Positions 19,202 to 31,500 of a DNA stretch of 64,000 bases are shown one piece after another (position 1 is the stretch's first letter; every line of letters starts with the position of its first letter). A program made the translations under genes and the position numbers. The DNA is from Blakeslea trispora (lineage: Eukaryota; Mucoromycota; Mucoromycetes; Mucorales; Choanephoraceae), in contig JAIWNE010000022.1 in NCBI GenBank assembly GCA_025331445.1, positions 248,001 to 312,000 on the forward strand, given 5' to 3'. A model generated the notes under the pieces. It was not told the DNA's origin, made no database searches, and worked only from the letters and a program-made list of their open reading frames with translations.

Positions 19202-21955
19202 ATGCAACGTTCATCCGAAAACACTATTGCGCCCAAGAGACACCTCGAAACAGAGGATGATGTACAAGAACTCGAAGTTAGCCTCGAGGAACAAGAAATT
19301 TCAGGTCTTGATCAGACTCAGGTACACCAAAATGAAAGCATTACATATGTATATATAAAAGCTAACCGGCTTAACCAAACCTCCCCTTCTCTACTTGTAT
19401 AAGCTTGCCGATGCTTCTACTTCTGAGTCCCCTCAGAGACAAGCTCGTAGAGGCCGCCCCAAGAAGACCCAACAGGCATCTGTTTTGACAGCTGAGTTGA
19501 CGGTTCCAGCCAATACTAACTCAGTTAGCATCTTGAATGAGATTGATCTTGCATTGGAAGATTTGCAGTTGACAGTGCGCGCTAGCACTGTATTAATTTA
19601 TAAGTTGCCTTTGTCCCATTGGAAGGTAGCTATACAACATATTCTTGCTTTAATTCTTTTTACATGGATCTCACTATGCATTTTTAACATTGATCTATTA
19701 TAAGGAATGGTGTGACCTAAAGAGAGATGGCTTTCCCACTGATCCTAATTTTCCAGTTGACCCTCAGTATCCCTACACAGTTGGTCCAACTGATTTCATT
19801 CTTGCATTCTTCAACAAATTCGTCTTCAAGCGAACTATTAAAAAAACTATATGGCAAAACACTGATGTCAGAACTCAAGTTGGCCTTCAGTCAAGCCAAA
19901 CAAATGGCACTTCTGCATCCCTCATTGATTGTACTGTATATAATTTTCTTTTTCTGGATATTGGCTTGTCTCCAAATAATCACTTTTTTTAATATTAGTG
20001 ACCGAAGATGCTCCCTTAAACAGAAATGGCAAGAAGACGATTGAGGTGCCATTGGGCATTGAAGCTGTAAAGCAATACAGAAAGGTACTCATCAAATTGT
20101 ATAACTTTCAAAGCAAGAGTAGAGAACTCAAGTGGCCCTCGCCACAAAAGACAACCGTACTTTTGCACCTCATGAAGAAGTATGAACATGATTTAATCTA
20201 CGATGAAGTCCAAACAAAGGCTGATAGAGCGGCTCATTGTGCCATCAGAGATTCTTACAAGCCTGGCGAGCTTGTCAGAATCTTGAGGACACTTTGGGTT
20301 TCTACCAATCTCACTTCTTTGCGTGAGTTTTTTACTCTTTCCTCTCGCCACCACATGCTTTTGCGAGATCAAGACTTGAGAAACCTAAACTTCTCTGACT
20401 GCTTTTGTACTGTGATCCCAAAGCAACAACACCGTGGCAATCAACAGGCTATTGCTTTGGTTTTCAGTCTTGATAAAGGGAAAACAACGAAGGAAGGCGA
20501 AGTGCGTTTTGCTTGCGCAATGCGCCATGAAAACCTGTCTCGCTGTCCCTTGAGCGCTTTCTCGTTCTACATGTTTAGCTTGCATCAGGTAATTATAAAA
20601 TCAGCATAAACATGGCTAATCAGACGATAATAATCTTTCATTTAAAACAGACTGATGCTGAGTTCTTGAATGATGATAGCTGGACCAATTGGAAGGTCTT
20701 GCCTGGACGAGTTAGCCCTCAGCAAAGTATTAGCAGTGTGCAGCAATGGTCCGTTGCTAAGAAGATCTTGATCGAACAAGGTATCCACACCAGTCGGGTT
20801 ACTCATGGTGGTCGCCATTCCGGCGCAATGGAAGCCGAAGCCATTGGCGTCTCTTTTGATGCCATTAAGCGAGGTGGAAATTGGAAGGACCGCTTGGGTA
20901 GACTTGAGACCCACTATCTTGGCAAGCTGCCTTACCCATTTGCAAGAGGTATTGCAGGCTTCAAGGACAAGCCTTTTTACTTGGCAAGAAACAGAGTGTC
21001 CCCTCCTGTTGAGCTGCAAAGAACGATCTTCCCTTGGATCGAGAGTGTCTATGGTGTAGACAATGCTGAGTGGATTGCTATCTGCGATAAAGAGATGAAC
21101 CAGGTTGATGAGAATGAAGACGAAGACCCAGGTGCCATTGATGTTGAAGATAAAAACGAAGCTGATCTTCCCATTTATATTCAAGCAGACGGACAACTAG
21201 TTGTTCGTCCAAAAGGAAAAGACAAGGGCAAGCAACGTGCTGTACAGACAGCTGGTGACTCTGCTAAGAAGGGTTTTTTGAGACTCTTGCTGAGATGTAG
21301 AAGAATCATCCTCCAAGATGCTGCCGTTTATCTCTCTCTCAACAAAGAGAATAAACATGTCAACCGCAACATTGGTGTCTTCAACAGCCACCAATTTTTA
21401 TCCTTCCAACAAGATGTAATTGATGCTATCAACACACCCCACGTTGACAGATTACAAGAGTTTGAAGGTCTTGTTCCAGAACTTGTAGACACGTTTAGAG
21501 AAGCAGCTGCACAATCAGCAGACGGAAATCTTCGTTTTGAGCGTTTCCAAAGAGATCAAAAAGAACTTTGGAACGACAACAACAAGCTGTTGCAAGAGCT
21601 CACGCAGCAATCTATGCAACACAATGCTTTGATGTTGAACATGACACAGCAAATGGCAGTAGTTCCTCATTTGTATAAAAGCTTACAAGATGTTATTGCA
21701 AAGCAACAGATATTGAATGCACAAATGCAAATATTGATGAACACCAATGGTCCTGTTCCCTCTTTCGCTCCTGCTCCCTCTTTTGCTCCTGTTACTTCTT
21801 TCGCTCCTGTTCCCTCTTTCACTCCTCCTCCTGCTTTACCTTTTGTTCTGCCTATTCTTCAGCCTCAGCCTGCTGCTCAACCTGTCATTCGCTCTACTTC
21901 AAGACCTAGCAAAAAAGGTAAATGGGTTAGTTATAACCCTTCAAATTCTAATTAG
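19202..21955 (+). CDS. Crypton-type tyrosine recombinase, five exons
   Basis: Exons 19202-19321, 19404-19625, 19705-19930, 19999-20588 and 20651-21955 join in frame to give 820 residues; each intron is GT-AG. A GRPKK basic (AT-hook-like) motif falls at about residue 55. The catalytic domain shows the first Arg in HHMLLRDQDLRNLNFSD, the H-x-x-R box THGGRHSGAMEAEAIG, a GGNWKDR box and the Tyr in ETHYLGKLP, the pattern of fungal Crypton/Ndc10-like recombinases. The C terminus has a glutamine-rich coiled-coil-like stretch and four PSFAPV-type repeats. No stops or frame breaks are seen, so it may be functional. It differs from both DIRS recombinases: it has introns, no RT partner and a different box spacing. 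Confidence 0.82.
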
Positions 21956-22651
21956 TGCATGCAACTACACATCATGCATATACGCGCTGCCTTCCTTTCT
22001 TTTATCACAATATTCTCTTATCATTATTACTTTTAAATCCTTATACTTACTCAACACAATATAAAATAAAAAAATTATTATGCAAAATGCATAAATTTAC
22101 TATGTCAATGCTAAGCATAAAAAAAAAGGGAGCGAAAGGTATCTGGGTAACTAATTCAGTACTTAGAGAAGAGAGGCACCTAGAGTTAAGTTTCTTGGGC
22201 TCAAATGTTCAACATGAGGCTGATGAATCTCATCTCATGTAGCTGATCAGGCAAACATGAAGTCAATTTTTTTCTCGCCTGTGAGCTCAGTTTTGATTTT
22301 TAGTTTAATCGAGTTTTCAACCCAAAAAGGAAGGACTACCCTTTGCGGCAAATTTTTTTTTACTCCGGCCTATAGGCAAACAATTTTTTTCATTGGCCAT
22401 CCATATTTGGATGAGTTTATCGATTAAACCGTTACAGTAAATAAAAATAATAATATGGAGTGATAGCAGTGGATAAGACAGAGAAAAAATCAATAGCAAG
22501 AGAAGTAAACAAAGTGAAAGAGAATAGAGAGTGAAGGGAGCTTGGTACTTGCAGTGTTTTTGTACCCATCTTTCTCTATCCTGCCTTTGTACTACGCACT
22601 ACATGCTGTGCATTTACCGAAGAAGAAGAAAAGAACTGCAATTTTTATACA
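21956..22651. other. Intergenic, no gene seen
   Basis: AT-rich. It may contain the Crypton 3' UTR and right boundary. No convincing reading frame or terminal repeat was found. Confidence 0.4.
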
Positions 22652-22870
22652 AATAGAGATATGTGTCAAAAGTTTTACGCCGAAATTTAATCGCAATTGA
22701 TAGCCATTCTACAAGAAATAGACTTGAATGAATCAGGATATCATAGTATGCTTGGGATGAGAAAGAGCTTTCTAGCCATGACATCCTGATTCATTCAAGT
22801 CTATTTCTTGTAGAATGGCTATCAATTGCGATTAAATTTCGGCGTAAAACTTCCGACATATATCTCTATT
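22652..22870. mobile_element. Foldback MITE with ~90-bp inverted arms
   Basis: The left arm (22652-22741) and right arm (about 22780-22870) are near-perfect reverse complements, separated by a loop of about 40 bp. The element would fold into one long hairpin. A second copy is cut by the window start (1-55). It has no coding capacity. A target duplication is not clear. Confidence 0.88.
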
Positions 22871-22883
22871 AGGTACGACTACC

Positions 22884-23745
22884 ATGACCGCACAACTTCC
22901 AGGCAAGAAACTCAGGGATCTACGTCGCAGCATTCAACAAGTTCTTCGCAAACCAATCCAGTCTCCACGAACGATCTCTACCGTTCAACTATATCGTTCT
23001 GTTGTTATTCATTTACACCCAAATCCTGATGTTCTCCACAAAAGCGACTTAGTTAATACATTCATCACTATCTTACTCAAGCAGGCAGCACTGGTTCGTC
23101 TCCATCGAGACACGGTCAGTCTACAGCCGTCCATCGATTTTCTGACTTCTTTATCCAACTCTTTGATCTCTTTGGCGGACCTACAGGCGAAACTGGCTTT
23201 CTTGTTGGGTATTGCTTGTTTTCTCCAACCGTCTGATCTCCATCATACTTCTTTTTCCTTTGTCTCCATCTCAGATGCCAACAGCCTTCTCTCTTTTGAG
23301 GTACACGACCCAAAAGAAAAACATAACCGTCGACGAATCATCAAGTCTTTTACAGTAAAGGCTCATGCCAACTCGCGGGTCTGCCATGTTACCACCTTTC
23401 TTGCTTTCCAGTCTCGTCGTCCCTCTTGTTCGACTCCCACTCTCTTGGTCAACTCTGTCCGTCCCAGTGATCCACTTAGTATCCGTACCTTATACTCTTG
23501 GATTAGGAAGTTGATTCGGCTCTCTTCGGATGAGCCCAGACTCACTGGCCCTACAATCTGGTATTCCTAAAGAGGATTTTGTCATGATGGGCAACTGGGC
23601 CTCCTCCAAGACCTTCGAATACCATTATCGACGAGAGCATCTTTGTCAGTTTGATTTCACCAACACGCTTGTTTGTCCTTCGGACGACTTGAGTCTCTCT
23701 GAGTCCAATGACGACACCTTTTTTGACGCACTGGATACTCTTTGA
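22884..23745 (+). pseudogene. Deleted DIRS-A-family copy: RT piece fused to tyrosine recombinase
   Basis: The N terminus LPGKKLRDL matches the RT of DIRS-A (also LPGKKLRDL) and then jumps directly into the recombinase region LYRSVVIHLHPNPDVL. About 1.5 kb of RT/RNase H is therefore missing. Recombinase boxes remain: ACFLQPSDLHHTSF (the first Arg reads Gln), HDPKEKHNRRRIIKS and, after a frameshift near 23550, GNWASSKTFEYHYRREH with the Tyr. The deletion, frameshift and lost Arg make it non-functional. The MITE at 22652-22870 lies directly upstream. Confidence 0.85.
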
Positions 23746-23821
23746 TTTTGGTGTTTTTTTTTCTTTTGCTTTTTTTTTTTTACTCTGGATTAGCAATCAT
23801 ACTTCTTATTTTGTATTCGAG

Positions 23822-23880
23822 TGTCTCAATCAATTCTGTTAGAATTTCATTTAACACTTGAATTTCTCTTGGAGTGCAAT
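23822..23880 (+). repeat. ICR remnant of the third DIRS copy
   Basis: About 42 bp resemble the outer right end of DIRS-A (about 85% by eye), followed by a match to the left-end TTCTCTT word. This is the order an ICR has directly after the recombinase gene, which confirms family membership. Confidence 0.7.
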
Positions 23881-25162
23881 CTATTTCCGGAAAAGGTGTA
23901 GTATTGTCTGCTTTTGAAATCAAACCTGTCAAATGGAAATAATGTTTATCCCCTTCGGCTGTTGCATCCATTCGCTAGACAACTTGGAGTGAACAAAGAG
24001 TTAGTTTAGCAACCCGTAAATAGCACGCACCATTTCTCTTTGTTTTTTTTGTCTGAACTCGGCCAATGTGAAAAGACCCTGTTTTGTTTTAGGGCATATG
24101 CTACTATAATGTATGGCGTTGATAGCCTATAGTTGAGTGCGCATAGTCAACTTGATCAAACCCTCTATAATAAGTTAAAGAAGGGAAGAATGTGTCAAAT
24201 CTTTTTCCATGACTGACCTTGCATCTTATTCGGAAATTACTGGGCCGTTTTTGAGAATCGAACCACTTACCTTGTTCCAAAACACTTTTCACTCGTCTAG
24301 AATCCCAAATCCTTTAAACAGATCATCCGCCCCCACACACGTGGTTCGGCTCCTTCCTTCCCATTCATTTATACCTGTCTTTTCTTTTCCTCATTGTTAT
24401 TATTTTGCCAAAAAGCCAACAACAGAGTAATAGTGGATAGCCATCTTTGATTGTATAATAACTGAAAGCCTTCTATTTTCTTTTTCTTTTCTCCTCTTCG
24501 TATTTATTTGAATGTTCATTTTAGTAATATGATAGTTTTCAAAGCATTTTTTTTTGCTACTAGTAAATTTGCAAGACAAAACGAGATGGCCACATAAGAT
24601 CTAAAAGGGAGGTACAAGCCTTCTCTTTCACAAATATAGAGCTAGCCCTGTCTATTGCATATCCACTGAAAAATTATAGCATCATTGAGCTAAGGAGAAA
24701 CAAGTGCTACTTTAATGCAACAGCTCTGTTTAAAGCATTTGCTATTCTCCTCATAAACATGATTCACTTCAACACTGACATGTGAAGATGGAATGCTTTG
24801 TGCTGACAAAAACAGAGAAAGTTCAAGATCTCGGCTAGCTCACTCTTTTGTTACGAATGGCTCTATGTCTACAGTATGCTCAGTACTTGAGAGTAGATGG
24901 TATTTTTTGACCAGAATACCATGTACAGTCGTGTCTTTTTTTTTTTACGCTGTTAGTTTTATTTACATCATTTTACGAATCAAAGCATAGTATTGCGCAA
25001 TACGAGGAACCGCCAATAAAAAAAATGCAATTCTCCAAAAAAAGAGAGACAAAAAAAAAACCGAGCTCATCTCCGACCATTGTCAAAGAGATGAAATGGT
25101 TCATCTTGTTCTTTTTCTCTTTCTTTCTTCTTTGACTTTTTCATCAATACCACATCAACACA
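23881..25162. other. Intergenic transition from transposon block to host genes
   Basis: No supported gene. A 63-codon minus-strand frame at 23780-23971 overlaps the DIRS ICR remnant and is not counted as a gene. The last 100 bp before 25163 are pyrimidine-rich, as usual for promoters here. Confidence 0.4.
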
Positions 25163-25901
25163 ATGGCTACTAATATCACTTGGCACGAAGGCAGCGTTTC
25201 TTTAGAAGAACGTCAATCTCTCTTGAAACAAAAGGTAAAGTTTTGCGAATTTATAGTAACCCGAAATAAGGAAAGGGTTATTAAATGAATAGATAGGGTT
25301 TTACTATTTGGTTTACTGGTCTTTCTGCTTCCGGCAAGTCTACCTTGGCCACTGCTTTGGAACAAACCTTGCTTCACTCTGGTATTAGTGCCTATCGCTT
25401 AGACGGTGATAACATCCGTTTCGGCTTGAATAAGAATTTGGGTTTTGGTCCTGAAGATCGTACTGAAAACATTCGTCGTATCTCTGAGGTAAGTGGGAGA
25501 GGAAAGTTATAAACAAACAGTGACTGAGTCTTGAAAATTAGGTTGCCAAATTGTTTGCTGATGCTACTGTAATTGCTCTTACTGCTTTCATCAGTCCTTA
25601 TAGAGCTGATCGTGATTCTGCCAGAGCTCTTCACCAAGCTGCCAACATTCCATTCATTGAAGTATATGCTGATGCACCTTTAGACGTTGTTGAGCAACGT
25701 GATCCAAAAGGCCTCTACAAGAAGGCCAAGGCTGGTGAAATCAAGGAATTCACTGGTATCTCTGCTCCATATGAAGCCCCTGAAGCCCCCGAAGTTCATG
25801 TCAAGACAAATGAAGTTTCTGTCGAACAAGGTGTTCAACAAATCTTGGATTATCTTGTCAACAACAACCTTATTTCTGCTGACCAAATTGTCAAAAAGTA
25901 A
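25163..25901 (+). CDS. MET14: Adenylylsulfate (APS) kinase
   Basis: Exons 25163-25234, 25297-25488 and 25542-25901 give 207 residues, the usual size for fungal APS kinase. The P-loop GLSASGKST is at residues 32-40. DGDN, the ENIRRISE helix, [10 protein letters not shown] and [11 protein letters not shown] complete the family pattern. The enzyme phosphorylates APS to PAPS with ATP in sulfate assimilation, in the cytosol. It is a conserved single-domain form without an ATP sulfurylase fusion. It is the first host gene to the right of the transposon block and is convergent with the SKT5-like gene, with only 77 bp between stop codons. Confidence 0.96.
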
Positions 25902-25978
25902 TTAATTTATTTCAACCATGTACTATAGTCTCCTTTTTCTGTCATTAAAACAAGAAACATATACTCATAAATTATTTA

Positions 25979-28528
25979 TTACATAATATTACATTGTGCA
26001 TCTTTTTTGTTTCTCGAATTGCTAACAGAGGGTTTTTTATCTTGAGACGCCAAACGCTTCTTTTCGGTTTTCTGGAGTTTCACTAGATTCTCTAAAAGCT
26101 CGATACGCTTTTTGGCTTCCTGATGGTTGCCTTTTTTAGATGCTTTTGAGTAGTATTGATGTGCCTGTTGATAATCCCTTGGTACACCGATACCCATCTC
26201 ATAATACCATCTAATTAAACCAACAATGGATGAATAGGTTGTTTGGGAAAAAAAAAACGAATAACACTTACCCTAATAGGTAACAGGCCTCAGGGATACG
26301 TTGATCAGCAGCAAGATAACACCACTTGAAAGCTGCATCTTCATCACGAGGATGTGACTTGATCCAGCCAGATTCATCTGCTTCGAAAATGATAGCTTGT
26401 TGTTCTGATTGTTCAGGTGGTGCCTGAACGCCATGGTTATAGAGTCTACTTAGTCCCAACATGGCAAGTCCATTGTTGTTTGAATTGGCTGCTATCTCAT
26501 AATAGCTGTGTGCTTTTGCTAAATTGACACGAGTGCCATACAAGCCATTTTCGTAAATGAAGCCCAATCGAAACTGTGCTGCAGCCATGCCCATATCAGC
26601 TGCATGTTCGAAATAAGCAACAGCAGCAAATGTACCACCATATGTCTGAAGCAGCTCACTAAGAAGAAATAGTGTAAGCATTTGCTATTAGAAACATAAA
26701 AAGAAAAAAAATCATCTTACCTAGGCATAGTAACATTGGGATAATCATCTGTGAGTAACAGTCCTAAAGTATAAGGAGCTTCAGGACATGACCCTGTTGA
26801 TTTCTCTGCTGCTCTTACAAAAAGTTGGACGGCTGCAGGAATATTTTTTCTTGAGCCAAATTCACCATTCAAATTGATCATACCAATTCGCTATAGACAA
26901 AAAAAAAAAGCGCCTCTGTCAGTTAAAAAAAAAGAAAGGGCAATTTCATCACTCACGTAATAAGCTTCAACGAGTCCTAAACTAGCTGCATCTTCATACA
27001 ATTGAAACGATGTCATATAGTCTTGTTCTTTCTCATGGTATTGACCTACAGCAAACATAGCTTCAGGGACCTTTTCGTTGGCTGCGATCTCGTAAAACTT
27101 GAGTGCTTTGGTTGGGCTCTTTCTGAGGCCATACATGCCTCGCTCATGCCATAACGCCATCAAGTAAGCAGCCTCACCCACATGTTGTTTAGCTAGCTTC
27201 TTTATCCATCGAACTCCTTCTTCCTCAAGCATCTTTCGCTTTTTGCGTTTGTTGACCTCTTCATTTTCGTCAAAAGGTTGTGCCTGAGACACGAATGAAT
27301 CCCTTCGCATGTTGCTTAATGTGTTTATCGTGTTTGTGGTAACATGGGTATCAATACTACTGCGTCGGCTACTCAGACTACCAGGACGACTACTAGCCTC
27401 ACTATCCCTGCGTTGGGCAGATCGCTTGAAGCTAGGTAGACTTAGTGTCAAGTTGGGCCGAAAGGGTCGTCGGTTCTCATCATACATGCTTGCAACCTCC
27501 AAAAGATATTTGGCATAAGTGAGTTGAACAACAGGGTCATTTGTCTTCACGGCCATGTTTCTGTACAATTTGATGGCATCAGGATGGTTTGTGAGACTAT
27601 AGGAAGCTTTTGAATATCTTGAGGTAGCAGCTTGATGTTGCTGCTGATGTATATGAGTTGGGTAAATAGAGGAAGGTGTCAAGGATGGTGTAAGGGATGG
27701 GTTTCTCGAGTGAGAGATGGCTGGTCGGCTAGCAGGTTCCTGACGAGAAGAGAGTGTCTGAAGGTTTTTCAGAGATGCCTCTAGTTTTAGACTGTCTTCC
27801 TTCTCAGACGTGCTGATAGGATCGCTAGATAGACCAGTTGCGTTTGCTGAATGTTGTGCTATAGAATAGGACGATTTGCCTGTTGCCGTTGACAGAAAAT
27901 CTGGATGATGTTGAGGTAATTGAGGTGGTGTTGGCTTGTTGATGACATGGGTGAGTTGGTCAGTATGTGTTGGTATATTTTCATTAGAAACTAAATGAGA
28001 TTCGTCTAAAGAAAAAAGAGGAGGAAGGAAATCCAAAGGAGGCAGCAATTCAAGTGTGGGTTTTGTGTCATTTTTTTGTTCTACCAGTGTTTTTGAGAAT
28101 TTTCTAGTGACAGAAGGCAAATAGGAATCATTTTGATCTGTTACTACAGATTGGGATGATGTAGCCGTGAAAGGCACAGATAGGCTTGAGTGAATACTTT
28201 CTCGGCTCTTGTCGTTTTGCCATGAGTCGGATAGTGTTACAGGAGGTGGCACAACTGTAGAATGTTCTTTCAAGACAGGGTGGTTTGGTTCAAGTGAGGC
28301 AGTGTTGAGAGCAGGCTTGTATTGTATTTCAGATAAACTAGCACGATCGATATCTTCTTCGTAAAAGTCAGGGTTGATAACGCGTAGCTTAAATGGAGGA
28401 TGCATCTCTTGTATATCAGAATCGATAGAAATTTTACTATCAGCTAATGAACTGCTTTTACTGTATGAAGGGTTGAGCAAATGGTTTTCATGACGAAGCG
28501 AATTGACAGTAGTGGTATGATATTCCAT
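25979..28528 (-). CDS. Sel1-repeat chitin synthase regulator, SKT5/CHS4-like
   Basis: Four exons (28528-26957, 26890-26721, 26658-26272, 26210-25979) give 786 residues. The first ~300 residues are Ser/Pro/Thr-rich and disordered-looking. From about residue 320 a run of Sel1/TPR-like repeats follows (AKYLLEVAS, EAAYLMALWHERG, EAMFAVGQYHE, AAQFRLGFIYENG, EACYLLG). The protein ends in CNIM, a CaaX box for farnesylation. Yeast Skt5/Chs4 has the same design and recruits and activates chitin synthase III at the bud neck and septum. The CaaX end favours SKT5/CHS4 over other Sel1 proteins; paralogues exist in Mucorales, so I give no symbol. Confidence 0.88.
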
Positions 28529-31500
28529 TCTCTGTTTTGGGTGGTATAATAATGATAATAATAATAATAAAGAGAAAGAAAAAGAAATAAAAATAAAAAA
28601 AAAAGAAAGAAAGAAAGAAAATACAAGAGTAAGTCTGATTCCCTTTAATAGAAAATCTGCTCTATGAAAAACTTATTTAAGGCACGAAACAATAGTACTT
28701 TCCATGTGATGCGACAGTGAGCTAAATTGATGATTTTTATTGGTAAGGGTTGAAATCCCGGTGATACTATTTTTAGCTCTGTTTCTTTTGGGCCTACTGG
28801 AGTATCTGGATTGATGTCAAATAATAATCTATTTTAAAAACACTGCATGGCAAATTTATGCTGTTAGCATGTTTCTAACATCTTGAATGACTAGGGGGGT
28901 CTACAGCACAAGTAACAGTAGCCAGCCATGATCCCTAGCACAAACAAAACGCTTTAAGGGTGTGTCTAGACACAGTCTCTAATTCTCAAAAAGAAAACGA
29001 GAAGCAATCCTGTCCTCCCTTCCATATTCTACTCAAATCCAAAGAAAGCAAGTGCACTATTCAAAACCTAGGCAAGATTCTAGAATTCATGGTTACAAGC
29101 AATACAATGTGTGTTCATCTGACTTTGAGTTCCTTTTTTTTCAGTATGGCTAAAATAGACATTGGATGCTTATTAAAAGGAATAGTTCTTTCTTTTTTGT
29201 TTGCTTTGGAAAAATCACAAAACTCCTCTAAAGAGGCGTTTGAATAGGTTTATCATCCATTGATGTTTGACATAAGCTATAAAGTTGAATTCAAAGTAAA
29301 CAGCAATCAACCTCTTTTTTTTAAAAAAAAAAGACAATAACCAAGAAGAGACACAGAAGCAAAAAAAAAGAAAATGACAAGGTCCGGAACATACTCTTGC
29401 ATTGTTGTCTTTTTGTTTTGACGATCTTTTCATCTGAGTGTAAAGCATACGCTGAAAGTGTTCTCCAGATGTTTTTTTTTCTTTACTCTCAAATGCTTCT
29501 TGTGCTACTGACTTTGGCAGGACTTGGTTTACACAAGTAGCCATAAGACAGAATAACAGGGGACAGATTAGATCAAGAAGGGTTTGTAGATCACTTTCAT
29601 ACCCATCTCCAACTAAGCGATTGAAGGTCATGTAAGCATCTTGGAATCCATCAAAAGCGCTTCTATAATTATTCAATTGAGTATAATCTAATTTACGCAC
29701 TGCGACAATCAAAATTAATTGCATATTGGATTTTACCAAAAATGAGTTGTTCTTTTTAGGAGATAATCTGACTGTATAAACCATGAATAAAAAAGGGCTT
29801 AGTCAAGAAGATCAAAGAGTGATAGTTGAAAGCTAAAGGTTGTCTGAATATTTGCAACCAAACAAAGCTTGTTACCTGAGTAAACTCCGAAAACGAAATT
29901 AAAATAAGTAAGGGAGAACAAAAAGACAACATGTTGTTCTGTGTGCTTTATTTGTTCTTATGGACTGATGTTTATATGGCTTTTATTGTTCACTGCTAGA
30001 AGGGTAGTTTGGTTGTTCCAAGTAAAGCAGATACAAGTACCAATTGCTTGATCGCTTACAATAAGAACTACTGAGCTTCAAGTAGACAGAAAAGAATCGC
30101 CATGAATTGAGACATCTTCTTGGTATTGCTTAGGCCAAGAATAATACTGAATCAGTACTCTTTATGACAAAATAGGTTGGAAGTTACTAGAAAGTTTTTT
30201 TTTTCTCAGTGTATCACAGATTTCTGGAAATTACTATACAATTTGGGAAATGATAGATTCAAGAACCGATCACAACAAGCTTTGGTGGTGATGGGCTGCC
30301 GACTTACTGTTTCATTGTCAAAGATGGTGTCATATTGCAAGTACATGTCGTGCTGTATTATTTTATTTTGGGTAATGCTATGTGAAAAAGTAAGCTGGCT
30401 AGGTTATCACAAATGATATTTATGTATTGTAGAACCATCAGCATAAATAACTCACTACATCAGAAATGGTAGGAGGGGGACAAAGTGATGGATCGCTCAA
30501 AGCTCAAGAGGTCTGACTGTAAAAGTAAATGTCAAACTAAAAAATGTATAGTCTGGCCGATGGATGTTGCTAGCTCAAATATTTCAAAGGTGAATTGGGT
30601 GACTTTGAAAGTGAACTTGATGAAAGAGCACACTATCACTTGAGGGATACTCAAATTGGAACTAAAGACACAACATTACAATTAGAACAACAAATAGCTA
30701 CAAAAGCTATCTTGGCTAAAAATGATAGTCCAAAAAAAATCCTGTCGAAAAGAATGCTGTGGAGAAAGAAACAGGCACTCTATACGATGATCCTACCAAA
30801 ACTAGCTGTTTGTATCATTCATACAAACAAAGAAAGTAAGAAAGCACACACCTTACAAAAAAAAAAAGAAATCAAGCGATAATCATCCAAAGAGTACATT
30901 CAGTGCGAAACTTGGGGACTCTATTGAAAAACTTGATAGACATGATGATTTTTGACTCACTATTGATGGTATTGTGTATAAAAGAAGCCCACAACTAGAC
31001 AATCTTAGGAGCTTTTCGGGCAAATCACGGAAGAAAGTGTGCCAGGGAGCTGTTTGTAATTCTCTGTATGTTCCTCACTTTATTTGGAAAACAAACTGTT
31101 CAGAAGAATAGAAAATTCTAGAAACTTATCGATTTAGGAATAACAAGAAGTGATAGAATGCAATATGTGTCAAACAAATATACTTGCATTAAAGAATAGA
31201 ATAGCATACTAAAAAAAAAAGAGATTTAGTATATGTTTTGATACCAGATTGACTAACAATTAAAAATAAAACAAAATGATAAAAATGCTTTTATCCAGCT
31301 TGAAGAAACCAAAAGCTTCATTTTGAATGATAAAATCGATTTTCTTAAGAAAGGCGATACGTTTTCCAAAAAAGCACGAATCCTTAAACATTTTAAGCTC
31401 AAAAGCACTGAGCCAAAAGAGTGTACTCTAATGAAACTAAGGAATTTTTTTTTCTTTGAGCAACTCAGAAGCCAAAAGGCAAGAACGACAAGCTGGGTGT

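Larger units (their letters stand above)
16898..21955. mobile_element. Putative Crypton-type DNA transposon with a second, divergent gene
   Basis: A Crypton-like tyrosine recombinase gene (19202-21955, plus) and a PD-(D/E)XK nuclease-like gene (16898-18915, minus) diverge from a 286-bp gap, inside a 24-kb block otherwise made of transposons. Cryptons move as DNA using only a tyrosine recombinase and have no TIRs, so edges cannot be set by eye; the interval given is just the two genes. That the two genes travel together is inference from layout and context. Confidence 0.5.

Noticed and set aside
23780..23971. A 63-codon minus-strand frame with a normal-looking composition
   Set aside because: Its second half is the antisense of the DIRS ICR remnant, so it is unlikely to be a gene.
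24209..24430. A 73-codon plus-strand frame, and a tRNA B-box-like word near 24255
   Set aside because: No family or splice context was seen, and no cloverleaf could be drawn around the B-box-like word.
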